A program made the translations under genes and the position numbers. Source: Dyadobacter tibetensis Y620-1 (GTDB taxonomy: Bacteria > Bacteroidota > Bacteroidia > Cytophagales > Spirosomataceae). From it: a stretch of DNA of 64,000 bases. Positions 53,838 to 63,000 of this stretch are shown one piece after another. The notes below the pieces were generated by a model. It was given only the letters and a program-made list of their open reading frames with translations, was not told where the DNA came from and ran no database searches. The stretch covers positions 620,001-684,000 of the forward strand of contig NZ_AZQN01000003.1 of NCBI RefSeq assembly GCF_000566685.1. Reading direction: 5' to 3'. Positions within the stretch are counted from its first letter, which is position 1. Each line of letters opens with the position of its first letter.

Positions 53838-54965
53838 ATGTCGAATGGTTTGAATATAAATGCGATCGAGCAATATGCTTCTGGTTTTACCACCTTGGTA
53901 CTCACCGAGGCATATGGAGGCAAAAATATAATTTCTGGGGCCGATTTGTTAAAAATAACCCCTGTAAGACAAGTTAATTTAGGAATACTTAACAGGCTTT
54001 TCGAAACCTGGAAAGGCAATGCAATGGCCTTTCGAAGTCCTTATTTCGACTTTGAAAATGAGGAAGTTCAGGCAGCATTGAGCACTTTTATGAATACTGT
54101 TTCTCAACACATTGCCGTGAAGAGAGCCGATCTGGAACCCTTACTGAAGGCTTCTACAATAGAGGCCGTGGAACTCCTGCTATATCCGGCCAAGTATTTC
54201 AAAGAAAAAATCTCCGTCTGTGGAGAAGATGGGTTCGATGCCGGTGCGGCGGAACAGCTCTATAAATATACGCATATCCATAAAGGAATAGCCGAGAAGT
54301 TGAAAACCAACTTGTTGGATTCTGGAAAGAGCAATGTGCGAATCGCTGAGGCCCTTAATTGGCTTGATGAGGCTCTTCCAGAATCAGATGAACAGGAGAC
54401 ACTGGACGGATATATTTCTCAGTTTAACGAAATAAGACCCTTACGGATTGATGAACTATTAGGAGCCCACCCATCTGCAGCTATTCAGGCTCCTATGGAG
54501 GAGCCCTCGCCTTCCGCCCAGAAGGCCGGTTCTTTTTTCGACTCTGCTCTGAATGACATAGAGACGAGCAACGGATTCCCTCAACCCGTAAAGGCCGAGC
54601 GAAGTGTAGCCGTGCTATCCGAGATAGTTTCTAAGTCAACTCAGGTCGAAAGAGAGTCCCTCAACAACCGTTTTAAGGTTGATTTGCCCAAGCCTTCTCA
54701 GGAAAACTCCTATGGCTCTGTCCCCGTACGGGTCGAAACCATTGCTGGCTCCATTCCCCTAGGACAGCGCTTTATGTTTGTCAATCAGTTATTCAACAAA
54801 AATAGTGAGCATTTCGATAAGGCTATCTATGAGCTCGATACGGTCAAGAGTTTTGAAGAAGCCAAAGATCTGATCTGGCATCGTTATGCTTCCAAATATG
54901 CTTGGGATGTCAATGGAGAAGCCGTGGGTGCCTTGCTGGCTATTGTAAAGAGAAAATTCCAATAA
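53838..54965 (+). CDS. Unknown, mostly helical cytoplasmic protein
   Basis: This 375-residue protein was not recognised. There is no signal peptide or membrane segment. The N-terminal half (about 1-195) is predicted helical with a short FTTLVLTEAYGG start, LEPLLKASTIEAVELLLYP in the middle and a Leu-rich tail; residues about 205-290 are low-complexity and rich in Ser, Pro and Glu, suggesting a linker; the C-terminal domain (about 295-375) begins IPLGQRFMFVNQLFN and ends with a basic helix. The IPLGQRFMFVNQLF segment is well conserved-looking and may bind a partner. Divergent from tdk. Confidence 0.75.
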   Translation: MSNGLNINAIEQYASGFTTLVLTEAYGGKNIISGADLLKITPVRQVNLGILNRLFETWKGNAMAFRSPYFDFENEEVQAALSTFMNTVSQHIAVKRADLEPLLKASTIEAVELLLYPAKYFKEKISVCGEDGFDAGAAEQLYKYTHIHKGIAEKLKTNLLDSGKSNVRIAEALNWLDEALPESDEQETLDGYISQFNEIRPLRIDELLGAHPSAAIQAPMEEPSPSAQKAGSFFDSALNDIETSNGFPQPVKAERSVAVLSEIVSKSTQVERESLNNRFKVDLPKPSQENSYGSVPVRVETIAGSIPLGQRFMFVNQLFNKNSEHFDKAIYELDTVKSFEEAKDLIWHRYASKYAWDVNGEAVGALLAIVKRKFQ

Positions 54966-55097
54966 GGCGTTCATAAGGAGATAAGTGCCTGGTTTTCCAG
55001 CATTCAATGCCCGTAATTTATCGTATATTTATAGTGCAGGCTCCCGTTAATATTTTGGTAGACCTGCACTATTTTTTTGCCAGTAACGATATGGGCT

Positions 55098-55976
55098 ATG
55101 AAGTTATCGACCGGCATTTTATTAAAACTAGTGGGAGTGGGGCTTTGCTATTCCATTATACAGCCCTGCCCTGTCCTGGCACAGGGAGAGCCTTTAGTAC
55201 TGGGGGCGCGAGCCTGGGGCCTTGGAAATGCTACCGTGGCAGACTCAGATCCTTCCAGTCCCGGGGCCAATATAGCCGGGATCGCAGCAGCGGAGGTAAC
55301 GCATATTCTGGCGGCCTATGATACCCATTATAACCTCCCAGGTATTGGGGTCTTTGCCGCGTCGGCAGTGGTACCATTGCCCTCTCAATTCGTGACTTCG
55401 GTGGCCGTACTGCGTTTTGGAGATGAGCAATACCACGATTTGCAGGCGAGTATCGGATTGGCCCATCGTATAGAAAAAGTCAGTTTGGGCCTTCGCTTCA
55501 ATTATCTTCAACAGGCCTTTAATATCCCCTCGCTTATTTTAAGCCGTCGGTCCCTTGTAATGGATATGGGGGGACAGATTATGCTGGGAAATCGGCTTCG
55601 GATGGGGGCTCATGCCTACAATTTATTCCAATCCTCGTTCTCGGGAGAAGGTGGAGCGAAGGTGCCTACGATATTAAAAATAGGGTTGCAATATGAGCCG
55701 GTTCCGGCAGTATACCTTGCTGCTGAATTATACAAACATACCAACCTCCCCACCGTAGTTCGTGGTGGGCTTAGTTACAAACCTCTCCCCTTTCTAATCA
55801 TTCGTACAGGCATTTCTGCCGGCCCTATGACGCATCACTTCGGCTTGGGGGTGCAGGCCCAGCCTTTTTGGTTCGATTATGCCGTTCATAGCCATAATCA
55901 CCTAGGCTGGTCACACCATCTGAGCATCGGTTACAGGCTCCAACGCAAGGAGACCGAGAGTGGAGTCGCACCCTGA
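55098..55976 (+). CDS. PorV/PorQ-like outer membrane beta-barrel protein
   Basis: A 292-residue protein with a signal peptide (about 1-29, ending PVLAQG). The motif LGARAWGLGNATVADSDPSSPGANIAGIA is the opening of the PorV/PorQ (UPF0164/FadL-like) group seen in type IX secretion-related barrels, split here for reading. Alternating hydrophobic strands continue to the C-terminus (LSIGYRLQRKE). The usual NNPAG stretch is replaced by ANIAG. Whether it takes part in type IX secretion cannot be told; no other T9SS gene is nearby. The ATG at 55098 is preferred over a TTG at 55077. Confidence 0.7.
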   Translation: MKLSTGILLKLVGVGLCYSIIQPCPVLAQGEPLVLGARAWGLGNATVADSDPSSPGANIAGIAAAEVTHILAAYDTHYNLPGIGVFAASAVVPLPSQFVTSVAVLRFGDEQYHDLQASIGLAHRIEKVSLGLRFNYLQQAFNIPSLILSRRSLVMDMGGQIMLGNRLRMGAHAYNLFQSSFSGEGGAKVPTILKIGLQYEPVPAVYLAAELYKHTNLPTVVRGGLSYKPLPFLIIRTGISAGPMTHHFGLGVQAQPFWFDYAVHSHNHLGWSHHLSIGYRLQRKETESGVAP

Positions 55977-55979
55977 CCC

Positions 55980-56822
55980 CTATAATAGTGCTTTAAATTG
56001 ATAGGTAAGTGCCTGCATTAAGTCAATATCCAGATTTTGTAATTCCTTTTTTTCGTTTCCAAAAGCTATTATATGCTCGGTGGGCATATTGCCTACCAGG
56101 TCGTCCTGGGCCATAGGGCAGCCCCCATACCCCAGCAAGGCCCCATCGAAACGTCTGCAGCCTGCCTGGTAGGCGGCTTCCAGCTTTTCCCTCCATGCCT
56201 CTGGCCGTGTATGAAAATGTGCCCCGAATTCTAGGTCGGCATATCCTGTAATCAACTGGGAAAAGACCGTCTCTATATCATCTGGACGAGCCAGCCCAAC
56301 GGTATCTGACAAAGAAAAAGTGCGTACACCAATCTGGGCGAGGATATCCACCCATTCCTGGACGATACTAGGGTTCCAGGCATCATCATACGGATTGCCG
56401 AAGCCCATGGAAATATAGATTACCAGCTTTTTGCCCTTATCCTCGCAGAGTTTGCTGATTGCGGTTACCCGCTCCAACGATTCTTCCATCCCAGCATTCG
56501 TATTTCTTTTTTGGAAGGTTTCAGAAATAGAAAAAGGGTACCCTACATATGTAATCTGGGAGAAACTACAGGCCTGTTGAGCACCACCGGCATTGGCAAC
56601 GATAGCTAATAATTGGGTATTGGATTGTGATAAATCCAAGCCAGCAATCACCTCTGCCGTATCACTTACCTGGGGCATTGCCTTGGGGGAAACAAAACTG
56701 CCGAAATCGATGGTGTCAAAGCCTACCTGTAATAGCTGGTTTAGATAGGCAATTTTATCGCTTGTAGGGATAAAAGGGCCGTGTCCTTGCCAGGCATCTC
56801 TAGGACATTCTATTATTTTCAT
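55980..56822 (-). CDS. Hydroxymethylglutaryl-CoA lyase family protein
   Basis: This 280-residue TIM-barrel belongs to the HMGL-like group that cleaves HMG-CoA to acetoacetate and acetyl-CoA in leucine breakdown. The opening IIECPRDAWQG keeps the catalytic Arg-Asp pair but replaces the usual VGPRDGLQ sequence. HFHTRP gives the two metal-binding His residues and GGCPMAQDD holds the catalytic Cys. ATG 56822 is the likely start, since upstream codons lack family content. It is convergent with the PorV-like gene, only a few bases apart. Confidence 0.8.
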   Translation of the reverse strand: MKIIECPRDAWQGHGPFIPTSDKIAYLNQLLQVGFDTIDFGSFVSPKAMPQVSDTAEVIAGLDLSQSNTQLLAIVANAGGAQQACSFSQITYVGYPFSISETFQKRNTNAGMEESLERVTAISKLCEDKGKKLVIYISMGFGNPYDDAWNPSIVQEWVDILAQIGVRTFSLSDTVGLARPDDIETVFSQLITGYADLEFGAHFHTRPEAWREKLEAAYQAGCRRFDGALLGYGGCPMAQDDLVGNMPTEHIIAFGNEKKELQNLDIDLMQALTYQFKALL

Positions 56823-56847
56823 AGCTGCTTTATTTAGCTCGTACCTT

Positions 56848-56871
56848 CCATGCAGCATGTCTCCTGCATGG
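56848..56871 (-). other. Inverted repeat between the DUF4345 and HMG-CoA lyase genes
   Basis: CCATGCAG (56848-56855) and CTGCATGG (56864-56871) form a perfect 8-base-pair stem with an 8-base loop. It has no T run on either side. It could be leader structure of the lyase mRNA or an operator. Confidence 0.3.
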
Positions 56872-56981
56872 TATCAGCAATATAAACAAAAGCGCTGATA
56901 GCGACCAGTGGTATGGATCCTTATTTGCGAATTATTGCTGAACTAAAGTCCTCCATGCAAAAAGGATATTCTGCCTCCTCG

Positions 56982-57404
56982 TCAATTTCTGGCTGAGGTC
57001 GTCAGCCGATTTTTCGATTGGGCCATAACCAACCCCAGCCCTAATACTGCTAGAATGGTTTCTATTAATACCCATTGATTTCCGAAATCCTGAAGAGGGC
57101 CATCGATGGCCATGGTTAGATAACGACTCAAGGCGTAAGACGACCAGAACATCGTTAAGAATGCCAGGGCAAGGAATGGTAGCTGGCGTTGGAGGTAAAT
57201 GAGCCCGACAATAATGGTACATCCTACCCCTCCATATATTCCCCGAATTGAACTTATTGCATCTGTATTTTCTAATTTTACCTGAACCAAATCCATGGTC
57301 TGCTGTGGGTCCAGAATAGAAATGATACTGACAGAGGCCAGTCCTAAAATGGAAACGAAGAAGTATAGCATATGTAACCTCTTCCATAAGTTATTTGTTG
57401 TCAT
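56982..57404 (-). CDS. DUF4345 domain membrane protein
   Basis: A 140-residue protein with four hydrophobic segments (about 12-30, 50-68, 73-95 and 110-128). IRGIYGGVGCTIIVGLIYL and the short YALSRYLTMAIDG loop match the DUF4345 pattern. Function unknown. It lies 71 bases downstream of, and in the same direction as, a Crp/Fnr regulator that may control it. Confidence 0.78.
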   Translation of the reverse strand: MTTNNLWKRLHMLYFFVSILGLASVSIISILDPQQTMDLVQVKLENTDAISSIRGIYGGVGCTIIVGLIYLQRQLPFLALAFLTMFWSSYALSRYLTMAIDGPLQDFGNQWVLIETILAVLGLGLVMAQSKNRLTTSARN

Positions 57405-57475
57405 GAATCATGTTGTTTTAAGTTCATGGCAAAAATAGGCTCGAGCGTAATTTGAAATATTGGTAAATACCAACA

Positions 57476-58063
57476 TTACATTCGGACCTTATTGATAAGC
57501 TTGCTGAAGTTTGTAGGATCCACACCTATGTAATTTGCCAAGTATTTCTGAGGTACCACCTGGAGTAAGTGCGGACTGCGTTTGAGCAGCTGCGTGAATT
57601 TCTCTTCAGAAGTAAAACATTGGAGCTCTACCATCCGCTGTAATAAACCAGCAATTACTGTATGAAGGGTTTTATCTACAAATTCCCTTAAACAGGGATG
57701 CTGCTGTTGAATCCTGTGAAACTGATCGTATCGGGTTCGCAAAAGCTGTGAATCTGAAATAGTCTCAAAATAGTATTTGGAGGGACATTGAAGTAAAAAT
57801 GCGTCCAAAACCCCGGCAAAGCTGTAAGGGTAGGTGAATACCAAAGTTGCTTCCCTACTATTCTGATCAAAAAAGTATACCCTTTGAACTCCCTCTAAAA
57901 CAAAGTACAGGAATTTTTCCTGGTATCCTGGGCTGCTAAGCACGGTCTTCCTTCTTACTGAAACAGGAGCCCAGATTTCCTGAAAATCCTCCCAGGCTTG
58001 GGGGGATAATTCCGGTATTGCTGTGGCAAGCAGATCCCGTAAGGGGCGGAGTGTAGCATTCAT
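57476..58063 (-). CDS. Crp/Fnr family transcriptional regulator
   Basis: This 195-residue protein has a cyclic-nucleotide-binding-like beta-roll (VRRKTVLSSPGYQEKFLYFVLEGVQRVYF, about 33-63, split here) and a C-terminal helix-turn-helix (VPQKYLANYIGVDPTNFSKLIN, about 168-190, split). As with the first Crp/Fnr protein, no Fe-S or cAMP-specific residues stand out. No copy of the TTTGTCATATGACAAA palindrome is found near it, so the two regulators probably recognise different sites. Confidence 0.88.
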   Translation of the reverse strand: MNATLRPLRDLLATAIPELSPQAWEDFQEIWAPVSVRRKTVLSSPGYQEKFLYFVLEGVQRVYFFDQNSREATLVFTYPYSFAGVLDAFLLQCPSKYYFETISDSQLLRTRYDQFHRIQQQHPCLREFVDKTLHTVIAGLLQRMVELQCFTSEEKFTQLLKRSPHLLQVVPQKYLANYIGVDPTNFSKLINKVRM

Positions 58064-58171
58064 AACAATGGACTGACGAAATATATGCTGATATTATGGT
58101 CAATAATTAATACTCTGTTTGATGCCCCTGATTTGCATCAACTAAGTGATAGTGTAAAATGTTATTATTTC

Positions 58172-58600
58172 TTAGCTACTCAGCTCTTTGAGCTTTTTTT
58201 GGAGGTTAATTTTTAAAGTAAGAATAGACTCTAAGCTGATGGGTTTTTCCAAATAGTCGATTACGAAGGGGTTATTGGACGCCTGGCTCTGGTCGCTATG
58301 ATCGATGGAAGAAGAGGTGATATAAACCCAGGTATTAGAAGGATTTCGGTAAGCTTTAATCTCCTCCAAGAATTGCCATCCACTCAGAATGGGCATATTA
58401 ATATCCAGGAATATGACAACCGGAATCTGCTGGTCAATTCCTTGACAAACATGGTTGCGCGCTTCAACAGGATCTGTAAAAGTCGAAGTGTTTTCTGCTA
58501 GTTGACTTTTGTGTATGAGCTTTTTTAGCAGCATGGTAAAAATTGTGTCGTCTTCTACGACTAGTACAGGAAGTTTCAACATATTAATATTATTTAGCAA
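58172..58600 (-). CDS. Single-domain response regulator
   Basis: A 142-residue stand-alone REC domain. LVVEDDTIF gives the acidic pair, VVIFLDINMP the phospho-acceptor Asp near 67, TSSS the switch residue and LEKPISL the conserved Lys. No output domain. Start may be ATG 58600 (overlapping the upstream gene by 7 bases) or ATG 58582. It is last in the four-gene signalling operon. Confidence 0.88.
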   Translation of the reverse strand: MLNNINMLKLPVLVVEDDTIFTMLLKKLIHKSQLAENTSTFTDPVEARNHVCQGIDQQIPVVIFLDINMPILSGWQFLEEIKAYRNPSNTWVYITSSSIDHSDQSQASNNPFVIDYLEKPISLESILTLKINLQKKLKELSS

Positions 58601-59601
58601 CGTATGGCTTGAGATTTATCTACAATATTTTTTATGACCGAGTCTATTTCTGTGGCCGATTGGTATACTTCTTTCAGGAGTGATTCCTTTTCCAGGTGAT
58701 CCATTTCGTCATCCTGCATAAGTTGTATGATCCCCATAATTCTGGCTACAGGGGCTCTGAGCACATGAGACTGCATCCAAGCTATTTCTTTCAAATTTTT
58801 GTTTTGGTTCTCTATGGCTTGTAGCTGCACCAGCTTTTCTGTAATATCAGTAGCCATGACAATTTCTGCCGGAACACCATTAAAATCAATTTTATTGCCG
58901 ATGATTTCTACTTTAATAATGGAACCATCCTTTTTGATATGCCTGTAGATGTTTTTATATCGTTGATTTGAAGTTTCTTTCATTTTGGTCATGGCCTGCT
59001 CCAGAAAAACCATATCTTCTGCAGGCCGTATATTTCGTAAGCTCATACTTAAAAATTCAGCTTCCGAATATCCGTAATGGTGGATGGCAGCATCATTGAC
59101 GTCCAGAAAGTCGAGGGTTTCCAAATTATAAACCCACATCGGAGCGGGGCTCAAGTGAAAGAGCTCCATATATCTTTTCTGAGAGGCCCGTAACGAATGT
59201 AAAAATTTATCTCTTTGAAGGGCATAAATGATACTCTTATAGAGAATCAGCGCAGTGATTTTATCCTTGACCAGATAATCGGAAACACCCATAGACAGAG
59301 AGTTGGATGCAAAATCCATATCTGGATAGCCGGTCAATATGATGACGGGCACCGTTTGGCTTACTTGTTGAGCGACATGTAACAGTTGATCTTTTCCTAT
59401 ATCGGGAAGTGAGAGATCAAGGAGGATAAGGTCAAATAAGTCCTGGGTTTGCCCCAGGAGGGTTTCCGCCTGGCTATAGGTTTGGACATGCCGTAGTTCG
59501 GGTTCTGAAATGTACTCATGCAGGTACTCATCTATAAGTAAATAGTCGCCAGGATTGTCCTCTATGACCAAAATGCGGTATTTGGTTTTGTCCAATCTCA
59601 T
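58594..59601 (-). CDS. REC-PAS-DHp signalling protein lacking a kinase ATPase domain
   Basis: A 335-residue protein. An N-terminal REC domain (RILVIEDNPGDY, LILLDLSLPD, LTGYP, LVKDKI) is followed by a PAS domain (about 140-255: MELFHLSPAPMWVYNLETLD and on to MATDITEK) and a short DHp-like helix pair with SHVLRAPVARIMG, where His279 matches a kinase phospho-acceptor. The gene then ends; there is no HATPase domain. It may be phosphorylated by the neighbouring large kinase or serve in phosphotransfer. ATG 59601 overlaps the previous stop by one base (TGATG), so translation is coupled. Confidence 0.82.
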   Translation of the reverse strand: MRLDKTKYRILVIEDNPGDYLLIDEYLHEYISEPELRHVQTYSQAETLLGQTQDLFDLILLDLSLPDIGKDQLLHVAQQVSQTVPVIILTGYPDMDFASNSLSMGVSDYLVKDKITALILYKSIIYALQRDKFLHSLRASQKRYMELFHLSPAPMWVYNLETLDFLDVNDAAIHHYGYSEAEFLSMSLRNIRPAEDMVFLEQAMTKMKETSNQRYKNIYRHIKKDGSIIKVEIIGNKIDFNGVPAEIVMATDITEKLVQLQAIENQNKNLKEIAWMQSHVLRAPVARIMGIIQLMQDDEMDHLEKESLLKEVYQSATEIDSVIKNIVDKSQAIRC

Positions 59602-60044
59602 CAGATCTCTTTTTGGGGGAGTTTTACAACGTTGGACCATAGTTCGGCCACACTTTCAAATGCACTTTTGAAAAGATCCATTTCCATGGGTTTAGTAATG
59701 AAGCAATTTGCACCATTCTGGTAGGCTTGACTGATATCCCTTTCTGCTGATGATGTCGATAGTAGTATCACAGGGATGGCTTTGAGATCCTTATCCTCTT
59801 TGATGGTTTTAAGGACCTGATGCCCGTTCAGCTTAGGTAAATTAATATCCAGAAGAATCAGGTCGGGACGGGAGGCCTGTTGGTAAGCCCCTTTTTGGTA
59901 AACGAATTCCAAAGCCTCCTGGCCATTTCGTAAAATGGTCAGATCGTCGACCAAGTCATGATCGTGGAGGGCTTCTGAAATGAGCATGATATCTCCTTCA
60001 TTATCCTCCACCAGTAATAGTTTAAAGTTTTTCATAAGAGGCAT
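59601..60044 (-). CDS. Response regulator (Rcp1-like single REC domain)
   Basis: This REC protein of about 147 residues starts MPLMKNFKLLLVEDNEGD, with the acidic pair, the phospho-acceptor in LILLDINLPKLNG, STSSAERD as the switch region and TKPMEMD with the conserved Lys. Such single-domain regulators pair with phytochrome-type or PAS-type kinases. Starting at ATG 60044 gives a one-base TGATG overlap with the kinase stop, the same coupling as with the downstream gene, which argues for this start over 60104 or 60035. Confidence 0.88.
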   Translation of the reverse strand: MPLMKNFKLLLVEDNEGDIMLISEALHDHDLVDDLTILRNGQEALEFVYQKGAYQQASRPDLILLDINLPKLNGHQVLKTIKEDKDLKAIPVILLSTSSAERDISQAYQNGANCFITKPMEMDLFKSAFESVAELWSNVVKLPQKEI

Positions 60045-63000
60045 CAAGACTTTGGGATGGTAAAATAAAAGGTACTTCCGTGATTTACCAGAGATTCTAT
60101 CCAAATTTTACCATTTAAGTTATCAATAATTTTCTTAACTATGGCAAGTCCTATCCCCGTGCCATTGTATTCGCTATTGGGATGGAGCCTTTGAAATAGC
60201 TCGAATATTCTACTAAAGTACTCTTCAGGAATGCCAATTCCATTATCATTGACCGAGAATTTCCAAAACGTATCATCTTCATGAAAGGTGACATTTACGA
60301 TGGGAGGCTGGTCTATTTTACTATATTTCAATCCATTATCAATCAAATTATAAAGAATTTGTTTGAGGGGCCCTTTGAAGGTCATGATTCGGGGGAGGTC
60401 ATCCGAACAGACAGTACCCGATTTTTCCCTTAAGCTTTTGCCTCTTAGCATACGGTAATCTTCGAGAATTTCGTTCAAATCCACCCATTCCGGCTCTGTA
60501 TCTTTTCTTCCTGCGCGGGAGTATTCCAGAAGGTCTAAAATAATTTGTCGCATGCGCGTGGCCCCATCTACAGCGAAATGTATATACTGCTGAGCTCTTT
60601 CATCGAGCTTACCCTCATATTTTTTTTGCAAAAGTGAAAGAAAGCTTGTGACCATACGTAAGGGCTCCTGCAAGTCGTGTGATGCAACATAGGCAAATTG
60701 TTCCAGCTCGGCATTCGACCGTTCCAGTTCTTTGGTATACTGTCTGAGATTAGAATTGAGGCGCTGCAGGGCTTCTTCGAATTCTTTTCGGTAGCTAATA
60801 TCTGTAATGGCACCTACCATTCGTTTTGCCTGCCTATTCTCATCCCTGATGATGACCCCACGGTCAATAACCAAAGCGTAACTACCATCCGATTTCTGAA
60901 ACCGGTACTCGTATTGGAATTTATTTTGTTTCTTATCCTGAATGGCCGTGTAGAAGGCCTGTGTCATTCCTTTTTTGTCTTCGGAATGGATCTGCCGGTG
61001 GCAACCTTCAATAGTTTTAGGGTGTTGCTGACCATCATAGCCAAACAGATGCTTAAACCCGCCTCCCCAATACATGGAATCATGCTCGATATCCCAATCC
61101 CAGATTGCGTCATTGGTTGCCTGTGCTACTTTCTCGAAGCGCTCAATGCTTTCTTGGAGGGCCTTTTCTGCCTCAATCCGTTCGGTAACATCCCTTGAGT
61201 TGGCCACAAGTCCTTCTACGGCTGGGTCATCCAGCAAATTGGTGAGAACTGTTTCTATCCACCTCCATTCATTAGGAAAAGTTTTGAATCGGAAGGCTGC
61301 AATGGAAACAGTCCGGGAGGTGGCTACCTGTGCAAGGCTTTGACTTACTATAGCCTGGTCTTCGGGATGGATGAACTCCAAAGCATTTTTATTGATAAAG
61401 AATTCCGGCTCGATTCCTAAGACACGAATAGCACTCGGACTCACATAGCGATAATCAGCATTAGGTTCCAGAATGGCTATAAGGTCGCTGCCGTCTTGTA
61501 CCAGGGCTTTAAAGTACTGCTCACTATGTTTTAGTTTATCCTCTGCGTATTTCCTTTCGGTGATGTCACGGGCTACACAATAATTAAGTTCGTCCTGAGC
61601 GTTCCATACCACCGACCATGCCAACAGACAGATACGTCCATCTTTTTTCTTAAACCGGTTTTCAAAGTAAGTTATAGGCTCTCCCCTGAGCAGAATTTTT
61701 TCTATAGCCACTGTCTTTTCCACATCCGCTTCCAATATAAAATCCAGATATCTACGTCCTACCAGTTCGGAGGGATGGTAACCCCAGGTTTTTTCGCTAG
61801 CGGCACTCACTTTGGTGAAATGTCCCCGGATATCAATGGTGCAAATGATGTCTAAGGACATGTGCATGATCTTATCCAGCTCATCTCTGGTTCTGATGAT
61901 CTGCTCTTGATGCTTGCGCTCACTGGTAATGTCCTTGGCATAGCAGGCCATGGCGCGCACTTTTCCGCTAACCTCGAAAATGGGTTGGAAGGAAACACTG
62001 TAATAAAGTGTTAAATTCCTTATTGGGTCTAAGGTTTGCTCCACCACCTTAAATGATTGTCCACTCGCACAACGACGGTAATATTCTCTCCATTTATGAA
62101 AAATCTCAGGAGCTATTCCGGGCATGTAAACGGAATCACCCTCCAAAATTTTTAAATTAGTTAAGGACTCAATGGTCCTGGTAAAGGCTTTATTACAAGC
62201 CTGAATTCTCCCCGTCAGGTCTAACGACCATATCAAATCATCCGAGGCGTTGATCAAAGCCTCCTGGTTAGATTTCACCCTTCGGATTTCTATTTCCTGC
62301 AAATATTGTTGAGTGACGTCCAGAACCGTATTGATCGTAAGATTAGAACCGGGTAAGGGGATATTGCTGGTGTTGATGAAACGTCGAGCTCCCGAGCGGG
62401 TAGTGATCTCTAGGTTCTCCCAGTGCATCTGACCTGGATCGCCACTGTCAATAGATTTACGAACCATGTCCAATACCTTTTGACGATAACTGGGATCGGG
62501 ATATAGTTTTTCTAAAAACGTGGCCATATCATTAATCTCCTCTCTGGGCCAGCCGAAGTACTGACTGTATCGATCATTCACCATGCTACTTCGAAATTGG
62601 CAATTATCGTAAACCGCTATTCCAATCGGCAATTGGTTTAGAATTCTTTCAATCATTTCATTCCGATCGGCTAGCTCATTGATCAAAGCCCGTTCCCGAA
62701 GGTTGGCCTCATGTTTCTCGGTGATGTCGGTATGTGTGCCTGCGAGCCATACAGGAGCACCCTCAGTGCTTCGGCTGACCACACTCCCCCGGTCATTAAT
62801 CCATATAATTGATCCATCCTTATGAATCATCCGGCATTCTATATCGTAAAAATCAATTTCGTCGTGAGCGCAGGCAAAGAGTTTCTCGTCCGAGTACGCA
62901 CGGTCCTCAGGGTGTAATACGTTATACCAGGTGTCTAAGGTGAAAGGTTTTAATTCTTCGGCTGAATAACCCAGCATATTGGCCCATTGCTCGTTTATGA

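Noticed and set aside
60698..61198. 166-codon plus-strand frame inside the histidine kinase gene
   Set aside because: Antisense to well-defined PAS domains; hydrophobic content is a by-product of the reverse frame.
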